Of a stretch of DNA of 15,855 nt, positions 9,916-15,482 are shown in pieces. Origin of the DNA: SLQH01 sp964612995 (GTDB lineage: Bacteria > Planctomycetota > UBA11346). The notes beneath the pieces are model-generated. The model searched no databases, was not told the origin of the DNA, and saw nothing but the letters and a program-made list of their open reading frames with translations. The stretch lies in assembly GCA_964612995.1 (NCBI GenBank), contig CAZTGE010000097.1:1-15855 (forward strand). Direction: 5' to 3'. A program made the position numbers and the translations under genes. Numbering within the stretch: the stretch's first letter is position 1; every line of letters starts with the position of its first letter.

Positions 9916-11097
9916 ATGAGATTCGCCAGCATGCTCTGTGCCTGCCTGCTCGCGCTCGGCTGCGCGCCGGTGCTCGCTGGCTCCGATGTGGTCGACGAAC
10001 TGGTGCGCGCGGTGGTCGCGGACATCCCGCCCGATCTGCTCGCCGAGCCGGGCAGCGACGCGCTGGCCACCGCCCTGACCGGGCTGCTGGCCGACGATTT
10101 CGGCCTGAGCCCGATCCAACGCCACGAGTTGCGGCTGCGGGTGGCCGGCGCCTGGGTCGACACCGGCCGCAGCGAGCGCGCCGAGGAGCACGCCCTGGCC
10201 GTGCTCGCCGACGCGGAGCTGGGCCCGGATCTGCGCGAACGCGCCGGACTGGTGCTGGTCGCCGCCTGGCGGGTGCGGGTCGAGGCGAGCGAGGACCCGG
10301 CCAGCCTGCCCGATGCGGTCGCGGCGCTGCAGGAACACGGTGAGTTCCCTGCGACGGTGCGTGCCCGGGCCCAGGTGGTCGACGGTCTGCGGCAGATGGC
10401 CCTGGATCGCCCCTTGGCGGCCGAGGCGCGCTATCAGCGTGCGATCGCGCTGCTGGCCGATGCACCGCCCGAGACCCGCGTGCCGGTCTACGCCCTCTGG
10501 GTGCTGGCCAAGGAGGCCGGTGGGACGCCGGCCGACGCGATCAAGGCCTGGCTCGACGAGCAGGGCGACGATCCCGCCCTGGCCCAGATCGCCGATACCG
10601 TGCTCTCCGGTGAGGGGCGCCTGGTCGGGCAGCCGGCGCCGCCGCTCGCTGCGCCGCGGCTCGATGGCGAGGCCGGCAAACTCGCGCTCAGCGACTTCGC
10701 CGGGCGACCCGTGCTGGTGTATTTCTTCGCGTCCTGGGCCGACGGCTGCGATCCGGTCTCCGAAGTGCTGGTCGCGCTGGCGCGTGAGTTCGGCGATCGT
10801 GTCGCGATCATCGCTCTCAGCCTGGACACCCGTGATACCGTGGCCGATCTGCCGGCCTACATCGCGCGCTACGACATCGACTTCCCGATCATCGGCCGTG
10901 GTCTGGGGTGGGACACCGAGGCTGACGAGGCCTACGGCGTGCACGCCATCCCCTCGTTGATCCTGATCGACGCCGAGGGCACGGTCGCAGCGGTGGATCT
11001 GATCCGCAACGATCCCGACGGCATTGCCGAACGGGTGCGCCAGGTCCTGGCCGAGACGGGTGAGCAGCCGGTGGAGACCGAGGAGGATGTGCCATGA
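9916..11097 (+). CDS. Exported TlpA/redoxin-like thioredoxin-fold protein with helical N-domain
   Basis: This protein of about 393 aa has a signal peptide (1-21, probable cleavage after V-L-A). Cys16 is not in a proper lipobox. A TPR-like all-helical region follows (about 50-230), then a C-terminal AhpC/TSA-TlpA domain (about 237-375). The domain opens with V-G-Q-P-A-P-P-L and carries VLVYFFASW. The cis-Pro loop is A-I-P-S-L (Pro346). The redox motif, normally WCxxC, is W-A-D-G-C (274-278): the first cysteine is replaced by Ala and only Cys278 remains. A normal disulfide exchange is therefore unlikely. Starts at 9901 and 9907 are also possible; I prefer 9916 because Arg2 begins a standard signal peptide. 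The gene follows hisN after 55 bases. Its stop overlaps the next ATG (ATGA). Confidence 0.82.
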   Translation: MRFASMLCACLLALGCAPVLAGSDVVDELVRAVVADIPPDLLAEPGSDALATALTGLLADDFGLSPIQRHELRLRVAGAWVDTGRSERAEEHALAVLADAELGPDLRERAGLVLVAAWRVRVEASEDPASLPDAVAALQEHGEFPATVRARAQVVDGLRQMALDRPLAAEARYQRAIALLADAPPETRVPVYALWVLAKEAGGTPADAIKAWLDEQGDDPALAQIADTVLSGEGRLVGQPAPPLAAPRLDGEAGKLALSDFAGRPVLVYFFASWADGCDPVSEVLVALAREFGDRVAIIALSLDTRDTVADLPAYIARYDIDFPIIGRGLGWDTEADEAYGVHAIPSLILIDAEGTVAAVDLIRNDPDGIAERVRQVLAETGEQPVETEEDVP

Positions 11098-11936
11098 GCG
11101 CCCGCAGCGGAATGAGCTTCCTCAAGTTCCTGATCATGGTCGTGCTGCTCGCCAGCGTGGTGGTGATCGGGTGGGGGATCTACGCCAACCGCGGACAGGA
11201 TCATGACGGCGACGGCGAGCCCGACGGCTTCACCCTGCAGCTGACCAATCCCGACTGGTGGCAGGTGGCCCGCGGCAGCGCGCGCGACCTGGTCGAGAAG
11301 ACCCGGCCCTACGTCGATCAGATGAAGGAGAAGGTCTGGGGCGATGGCGGCCTGGTCGACGATGCCAAGGCATGGCTCGAACAGGGCGACAGCGGCGCGG
11401 AAGGCGAGTCGACCGCGACGGCCGCCACCACAGACGGCGGCGGTGGGGCTGATGAACCTGCGACGCCAACCCGGCGCGAGCCGCCGGCGACCGAGGTCGC
11501 GGAGGCGGACACGCCGGCCACGGCCGGAAGCGAGAACGCGACGACCGGCTCTCAGCGTCCGACCCATCTGGTCAAGCCGGTGGGCGGTGTGCGTGAGGTC
11601 GAAGGTGCGCCCGACGTGCAGACCGCAGCCGTGCTCGCGCCACGACTGCGCCGGCTGGAGAGCCGCTTCGCCAACATCGAGGAGCGCTTCGCCGAAGGGA
11701 TCGAGTTCTATGAGCAGGCCAATCCGGCCAGGCACGGGTGGACCGATGAGACCGTACGCAACGTGGCCCAGGCCCGCGAGCGCTTCGTCGAGGTGCGCGA
11801 GGACCTCGAGGCGTGGCAGAGCGACTACGGTGCGCTGCCGGAGCACGATCCGGAGCGTCTGGCACGCTCGCAGCGCCTGAGCCAGCTGAATCAGAAACTG
11901 CTCTACAACGCGACCAAGATGTCCACCTCTATGTGA
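11094..11936 (+). CDS. Single-pass membrane-anchored coiled-coil protein, unknown function
   Basis: This 280-aa protein matches no family I know. It has an N-terminal transmembrane anchor (about 9-30) followed by D-H-D-G-D-G-E-P-D-G (36-45). That is a DxDxDGxxD calcium-loop pattern, as in EF-hand or thrombospondin type-3 repeats. A helical stretch (56-98) follows, then an Ala/Thr/Glu/Gly-rich linker that is probably disordered (99-158), and a charged C-terminal coiled coil (180-275). The bulk is probably periplasmic. AGGAGG (11081-11086) lies seven bases upstream. The ATG overlaps the stop of the thioredoxin-fold gene by four bases, so the two are translationally coupled and may work together. 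MlaD follows 70 bases downstream. Confidence 0.8.
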   Translation: MSARSGMSFLKFLIMVVLLASVVVIGWGIYANRGQDHDGDGEPDGFTLQLTNPDWWQVARGSARDLVEKTRPYVDQMKEKVWGDGGLVDDAKAWLEQGDSGAEGESTATAATTDGGGGADEPATPTRREPPATEVAEADTPATAGSENATTGSQRPTHLVKPVGGVREVEGAPDVQTAAVLAPRLRRLESRFANIEERFAEGIEFYEQANPARHGWTDETVRNVAQARERFVEVREDLEAWQSDYGALPEHDPERLARSQRLSQLNQKLLYNATKMSTSM

Positions 11937-11971
11937 GCCTCTGCTCCGGTCGCATCGCGCTCGCGGCGGTC

Positions 11972-11999
11972 TTGGTTCGCGTCTGGCGGTCGCTACACT
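11972..11999 (+). promoter_or_regulatory. Possible promoter giving a leaderless mlaD-type transcript
   Basis: TTGGTT (11972-11977) and TACACT (11994-11999, four of six to TATAAT) are 16 bases apart. A start seven bases after the -10 falls at or next to the ATG at 12007. No Shine-Dalgarno sequence precedes that ATG, although most neighbouring genes have one. The match to consensus is modest. Confidence 0.3.
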
Positions 12000-12006
12000 A
12001 CGAACA

Positions 12007-13155
12007 ATGAGTTCCACCAAGGGTCTCGAGATCAAGGTCGGCCTGCTGGTATTCGCCGGCCTCGCCGCCACCGTGGTGATGATCCTGGCGACCGACCGGA
12101 TCGGTTTCGAGGACACCTACATCATCACCGCCTATCTCGAGGACGCCGGCGGCCTGCGCACCGGTTCGCGGGTCGAGATGGCCGGCATCCCGATCGGCAA
12201 CGTGCAGTCGGTCACCACCACGCGCGACCCGCGTGGGCCGATCAAGGCCACGCTCGAAGTGCGCGACGATGTCGGCCTCACGCGTTCCAGCCGCCTCGTC
12301 CTCTCCACCCGGGGCCTGTTCGGCGATCCGTTGCTCTCGTTCCAGCCGGGGGCGGAGGACGACGTACCCCTGCCCATAGACGGCAGTGCCGAGATGACGG
12401 TCGAACCGACCCTGATGGACCGTCTGACTGGCAAGATCGAGGGTATCATCGCAGGCCTGGCCGAGATGACCGACGAGAATACACGCGCGGAATTCAAGCA
12501 GCTGGTGGCGAATGCGAACGCCTTGGTGGCCGAATCACGCGGGGCGATGACCCGCCTGGAACAACGCACCGCGGGGCTGGATCGGCTGATCGCCGAAGCG
12601 ACCAGCCTGTCGACCACTTTGCATGAGAATCAGGCCGGGCTGAGTGTCAAAGCCGAGTCGGCGCTCGAAGCGGTGAACGCGGCGGCGACCGCGACCAAGA
12701 CCCACCTCGATACCGCCGTTCCGCGCCTCGAGGCTCTGGCCGAATCCGGCGCGGCACTGGCCACGGAGGGGCGCGGGCTGATCGAGCGCAGCGATGTCCT
12801 GCTGGCGGCGATCGCGAAGGATCGGGAAGCGATCCTCACCGATGTGAAGGCCTTCACCGGCGATCTGCGCCAGATCAGCGGCGGCCTGCTCGCCGGGCGC
12901 GGCGTGTTCGGCCAGCTGCTGACCAGTGGTGCGCTGGCGCGCGATCTGAACACCATCGCGATCAACTTCGAGGGGCTGAGCGAGCGGCTGGCCGAGCATC
13001 CGGAGGTGCTGATCTTCGGCAGCAGCAACGAAGACCGGCGCAAGGCGCGCGAACGCCGCGAGGAACGGCAGGTGCGTCGGGCCTTCATGGCCGGCTTCGA
13101 GTATCACGATCCGCAGCCGGAGGCCGAGATGAAGGTCGAGGAACCCGCCCCGTGA
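12007..13155 (+). CDS. MlaD-family (MCE domain) lipid-transport protein
   Basis: This 382-aa protein has an N-terminal anchor (about 10-28) and one MCE domain (about 38-118). It includes Y-L-E-D-A-G-G-L-R-T-G-S-R-V (43-56), the family's V-x-M-A-G-I-P-I-G-x-V block (56-66) and T-R-G-L-F-G-D (101-107). A long helical, coiled-coil tail (about 135-330) and a charged C-terminus follow. MCE proteins form hexameric rings that carry phospholipids between inner and outer membranes, usually with an MlaE permease and MlaF ATPase. Neither is encoded here. E. coli MlaD is about 183 aa; the longer tail resembles PqiB/LetB-like or planctomycete versions. There is no SD before the ATG. The gene ends only nine bases from the convergent CheX-like stop. 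Confidence 0.9.
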   Translation: MSSTKGLEIKVGLLVFAGLAATVVMILATDRIGFEDTYIITAYLEDAGGLRTGSRVEMAGIPIGNVQSVTTTRDPRGPIKATLEVRDDVGLTRSSRLVLSTRGLFGDPLLSFQPGAEDDVPLPIDGSAEMTVEPTLMDRLTGKIEGIIAGLAEMTDENTRAEFKQLVANANALVAESRGAMTRLEQRTAGLDRLIAEATSLSTTLHENQAGLSVKAESALEAVNAAATATKTHLDTAVPRLEALAESGAALATEGRGLIERSDVLLAAIAKDREAILTDVKAFTGDLRQISGGLLAGRGVFGQLLTSGALARDLNTIAINFEGLSERLAEHPEVLIFGSSNEDRRKARERREERQVRRAFMAGFEYHDPQPEAEMKVEEPAP

Positions 13156-13164
13156 GCGTGCGGC

Positions 13165-13641
13165 CTACTGCGCGCTGTCGTAGCGCCAGGTGAGCAGGGC
13201 CATCACATCGCCGACGTCGGTGGTGAAGACCAGCGGCAGCGTGCGGTATTCCTCGGAGTCCTCGCGGGCGAACTGATGCCCGACCAGGGTCTTGGGCAGG
13301 CCGAACTGGAACGACAGGCCACTGTCTTCCATCAGCTTCTTGGCCCGGCCGATGGTGATGTTGACCAGCTCCTGGACCCCGTCGACCACATCCGAATCGA
13401 CTTCCTCCATCTCCATGCCGACCATCCGGCCGACGATCTTGCAGGCGACCGGCCCGGCCATCGACAGGCCGATGGCGCCGTTCAACTCGCCGTCCATGCC
13501 GATGATCGCGTGGACCCCGTTGCCGGGATCGCGTTCGCCATCGGTTTTGGCCCGTCGCGGCGCGGCGTGGGTATGGCACATCTCCGCCAGGGTCTGCATC
13601 GTCGCCTTGGCGAAGGAGGAGATGACGGCGCGGTCGACCAC
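13165..13641 (-). CDS. CheX-like chemotaxis phosphatase-family protein
   Basis: This 158-aa protein is a single CheX-type domain. CheX/CheC/FliY proteins dephosphorylate CheY-P. The catalytic pattern ExxN is present as E-L-V-N (Glu91, Asn94) inside DGVQELVNITIGRAKK. N-terminal I-S-S-F-A-K-A-T-M-Q-T-L matches the first CheX helix. The start is GTG at 13641, ten bases after AGGAG (complement of 13652-13656). This gives the usual family length. The frame stays open to an ATG at 13758, but that extension reads through the promoter. A 6-bp stem with a 3-nt loop (13661-13675) sits in the leader just before the SD. No che or response-regulator gene is nearby, so the CheY partner must be elsewhere. 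Confidence 0.82.
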   Translation of the reverse strand: MVDRAVISSFAKATMQTLAEMCHTHAAPRRAKTDGERDPGNGVHAIIGMDGELNGAIGLSMAGPVACKIVGRMVGMEMEEVDSDVVDGVQELVNITIGRAKKLMEDSGLSFQFGLPKTLVGHQFAREDSEEYRTLPLVFTTDVGDVMALLTWRYDSAQ

Positions 13642-13695
13642 CTGGTGTGTGCTCCTGTATGTCGCCGCTGGCGACGGCAGAGTGCTACAGAGCCG

Positions 13696-13723
13696 AGTAT
13701 AGGGCCCGCGCGTGCTTTTCCAA
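13696..13723 (-). promoter_or_regulatory. Promoter of the CheX-like gene
   Basis: On the minus strand, TTGGAA (complement of 13718-13723) and TATACT (complement of 13696-13701, five of six to TATAAT) are separated by 16 bases. Transcription should begin near 13689, giving a leader of about 48 nt. The leader contains a small hairpin (13661-13675) and AGGAG (13652-13656). It is the best sigma70-like match I found in the window. Confidence 0.55.
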
Positions 13724-13736
13724 GCCGGTGAGCAGG

Positions 13737-13788
13737 GGAGTGTGGCAGGGCCAGTCAAAGTGCGACGTAAGTCACCCTGTCACACTCC
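13737..13788. repeat. 14-bp inverted repeat forming a long stem-loop
   Basis: Left arm 13737-13750 (ggagtgtggcaggg) and right arm 13775-13788 (ccctgtcacactcc) pair along all 14 positions, with a single G-T pair (13745/13780). The loop is 24 bases and contains two copies of agtca. It lies between the CheX-like promoter and a decayed reading frame. It is not followed by a T-tract. A mobile-element end is as likely as a terminator or regulatory site. Confidence 0.6.
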
Positions 13789-13838
13789 AGTGGGTCTTGC
13801 GCTGAACATCTTCGTCGCGCCATGCACGCTGTGCCGTC

Positions 13839-14184
13839 ATGGCCGCGTCCCCGATCACCCTGTCTGCCGTCGTCGTTCGTCCCATCCATGAAGCCACCGA
13901 GCGTGTTCGTTGGCAAGAGGAGATGCGTCGGCATCACCCTCGGGGCTTTCAGGGGACGGTTGACGATCGCCCACGATGCGACCTGGGAGCAACGCTGGCG
14001 CACCGTCGCCAGGCAGCCATGGCGGGTCCTCCGACTTCATGGCGCAGGCTCCGCCCGCAGCCCAAGGGCTCATCATAGCGGTCGCAGCCTGCGCTATGCC
14101 CCCAATTCCCGGCCGTGCCGCCTGAAACCGCGGCCTACGTGGACCGGACGGGCTTGGAGCGGCCCTGGGGCAGGTGGTTCCCGC
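13839..14184 (+). pseudogene. Decayed, frameshifted DUF4338 (DruA-like/transposase-related) remnant
   Basis: No frame stays intact here, but three successive frames together resemble the N-terminal half of DUF4338 proteins. Frame one (from ATG 13839) has V-V-R-P-I (12-16), E-R-V-R-W (21-25), M-R-R-H-H (29-33) and R-G-F-Q-G (35-39). The family typically reads VRPI..E..RW..LM..HHYLGFxG. A second frame gives R-S-L-R-Y-A-P-N-S-R (14083-14112), like the family's RL..VVNNSRF. A third gives P-D-G-L-G-A-A-L (14144-14167), like the PNLASAVL segment. The C-terminal half is missing. DUF4338 occurs in DruA of the Druantia defence system and in stand-alone, transposon-like genes. With no Druantia partners here, the mobile-element version is more likely. 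Similarity is judged from memory of the family; the second and third frames are weaker than the first. Confidence 0.5.
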
Positions 14185-14283
14185 CGCCCGGGCGCGGACC
14201 CGAGAGATCGCCAAGCCGTATCCCCGTGTGCAGGGAGCTGGATACCGATGTAACATCGAGGTGCCCACAACGGGTCAATAAGC
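14185..14283. other. Non-coding upstream region of the sigma-factor gene
   Basis: I see no supported gene here. Together with 13642-14184, this completes a 650-bp stretch with no intact gene. The sigma-factor promoter should lie in this segment, but I find only weak sigma70-like matches such as TAACAT near 14251-14256. It may be recognised by an ECF sigma instead. GTGTGCAGGG at 14226-14235 is a near copy, with one base deleted, of part of the left arm at 13737-13750. Confidence 0.4.
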
Positions 14284-14293
14284 AGGAGGCGGC

Positions 14294-14821
14294 ATGCCGG
14301 AGCCGATGGGCCATAGCGACTTCCTGCGCCTGTTTCACGAACACTATCCGACCATGTTCGGGTTCGTGGTGCGGCAGGGCGTGCCTCCGACGGACGCAGA
14401 CGACGTGGTGCAGGAGGCGGCCGCGATCCTGTGGCAGAAGTTCGACAGCTTCGAGCCGGGATCGAACTTCCGCGCCTGGGCCTTGGCCACTGCGCGGCTG
14501 GAGGTGCTCAAGCGTGCCGACAGGGCACGGCGGGAATCGCGTGTGCTGCATCTCAGCCCCGATGCCCTGGCCGACATCGAGCGGCTCGAGCACAGCAGCG
14601 GTGGCGGCGACCAGCGTCGTGATCGCCTGCGCGCCTGCCTCGACCGGCTCGGTGACCATGTACGCCGTTTGTTGACCTGGCGCTACGATGAGGGTCTGAG
14701 CTACGAGCAGATGGCCGAGCGGACTGACAGCTCTCCGGGGGCGCTGCGCACCAGGTTGTGCCGGACCCGGAAGTGGTTGGAGGACTGTGTGCGTGCCCAG
14801 GAGGGAAGCAGCCATGGATGA
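14294..14821 (+). CDS. ECF sigma factor, Rhodopirellula/Verrucomicrobium-type
   Basis: This 175-aa RNA polymerase sigma factor has region 2 at about 10-75. It includes F-x2-H-Y-P-T-M-F-G-F-V, then D-A-D-D-V-V-Q-E (34-41) and F-E-P-G-S-N-F-R-A-W-A (53-63), the stretch that recognises and melts the -10. Region 4 (about 108-166) contains the helix-turn-helix YEQMAERTDSSPGALRTRL (137-155) for the -35. The F-D-x-F-E-P-G-x-N-F-R-A-W block is typical of the planctomycete/verrucomicrobial FecI-like group. AGGAGG (14284-14289) lies only four bases from the ATG. The next ATG (14306) would be too far. The stop lies inside the next gene with an 8-base overlap, so sigma and anti-sigma are translationally coupled. 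Confidence 0.93.
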   Translation: MPEPMGHSDFLRLFHEHYPTMFGFVVRQGVPPTDADDVVQEAAAILWQKFDSFEPGSNFRAWALATARLEVLKRADRARRESRVLHLSPDALADIERLEHSSGGGDQRRDRLRACLDRLGDHVRRLLTWRYDEGLSYEQMAERTDSSPGALRTRLCRTRKWLEDCVRAQEGSSHG

Positions 14822-15413
14822 TCGTGAGGATCTGTTCGAGGCCTATCTCGACGGCAGCCTCGACGCCGCTGACAAGCAGCGGCTCGAGCGCCTGCTCGAA
14901 GACCACGAGACCCGGGTGTTGTTCGTCGAGCGCCTGCGGCTGGAGGGCGAGCTCCGCCTGCTGCGGGCCCGGTCGCTCGAGCCGGCGCTCGCGGAATCGA
15001 CGCCGCGGCCGCCCATCCCTGTCTCCTGGCGGCAGTGCATGGTGGCGGTCGGCCTCGCCGCCGCAGCGACCGTGCTGCTGACTGTCGCGCGCGGTGCGTT
15101 CTCTGGCCCCTCGCAACGCGATGCCCCGCCTGCGCGTCCGGTCACGCTTGCTGATGGCGGGTCGGCTGCATCTGCGGAGGGGGGTACAAGGCCCAGCACG
15201 GTGCAGCGCGCGGTGAGCGTGACGGTCACCCGCTCCGGCGGGCAGGCGAGGGTTGCTTCCTCGCTGCGCCCCGGCGATGCTTTTGCTTCGGTCGATTCCG
15301 GTCAGGTCCACCACTATGGCGCGTTGCGCTGCGAGGCCGACTACACGATCTGCCTGGTCCCGATCAGGCGTACGAACCGCGGAGGGGAGGTCGGCCATGA
15401 CCGATCGCAGTGA
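14814..15413 (+). CDS. FecR-like membrane-anchored anti-sigma protein
   Basis: This 199-aa protein is the likely partner of the overlapping ECF sigma factor. The N-terminal cytoplasmic part (1-60) has F-E-A-Y-L-D-G-S-L-D and a following helical stretch, as in planctomycete FecR/anti-sigma proteins. No zinc HxxxCxxC motif is visible. One transmembrane helix follows (about 76-95). A short periplasmic part (96-199) contains V-T-V-T-R-S-G-G-Q-A-R-V and L-R-P-G-D (136-155), like a reduced FecR sensor domain. It is shorter than FecR (about 300 aa). The ATG at 14814 has AGGAGG nine bases upstream. The frame opens at 14787, but the SD lies inside that extension. By analogy it would sense a cell-surface signal and release the sigma factor. 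Confidence 0.8.
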   Translation: MDDREDLFEAYLDGSLDAADKQRLERLLEDHETRVLFVERLRLEGELRLLRARSLEPALAESTPRPPIPVSWRQCMVAVGLAAAATVLLTVARGAFSGPSQRDAPPARPVTLADGGSAASAEGGTRPSTVQRAVSVTVTRSGGQARVASSLRPGDAFASVDSGQVHHYGALRCEADYTICLVPIRRTNRGGEVGHDRSQ

Positions 15414-15435
15414 CGCATCCGCAGCTGGCGAGTGA
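15397..15435 (+). CDS. Possible 12-aa leader peptide ORF
   Basis: ATG at 15397 is preceded at six bases by GGAGGGGAGG (15381-15390), the strongest SD-like stretch at this end. It encodes MTDRSDASAAGE and stops at 15433-15435. It overlaps the last 17 bases of the anti-sigma gene in another frame. It precedes a hairpin (15448-15466) and the lipoprotein SD. Translation is not shown. It may be chance in G-rich DNA, or a coupling or attenuation leader. Confidence 0.3.
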   Translation: MTDRSDASAAGE

Positions 15436-15447
15436 CGACCGAAGCGC

Positions 15448-15466
15448 GAGGGGGCAGCGCCCCCTC
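15448..15466 (+). promoter_or_regulatory. GC hairpin in front of the lipoprotein ribosome-binding site
   Basis: gagggggc (15448-15455) pairs perfectly with gccccctc (15459-15466) around a 3-nt loop. There is no T-tract. The lipoprotein SD GGGAG (15471-15475) begins five bases after the stem. It could block read-through partially, stabilise a processed mRNA end, or modulate translation of the lipoprotein relative to sigma/anti-sigma. Confidence 0.5.
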
Positions 15467-15482
15467 TGAAGGGAGATCCATC

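Noticed and set aside
8619..10163. 514-codon minus-strand frame across hisN and the kinase start
   Set aside because: It overlaps two genes with intact catalytic motifs, and its composition is typical of a shadow frame.
9799..10944. 381-codon minus-strand frame
   Set aside because: It is antisense to the TlpA-like protein, which has a signal peptide, cis-Pro loop and an SD-coupled successor.
10932..12116. 394-codon minus-strand frame
   Set aside because: It is antisense to the coiled-coil protein and the mlaD start, with no motif or SD.
13822..14253. 143-codon plus-strand frame in the gene-poor region
   Set aside because: As one intact protein it is Arg/Pro/Ser-rich with no SD. Only a sub-stretch fits the DUF4338 remnant, so it is reported there as a pseudogene.
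13642..14293. Structured RNA gene (SRP RNA, RNase P, tmRNA) or riboswitch in the gene-poor region
   Set aside because: None of the conserved sequence blocks of these RNAs that I know is present. Apart from the 13737-13788 stem-loop there is no convincing structure.
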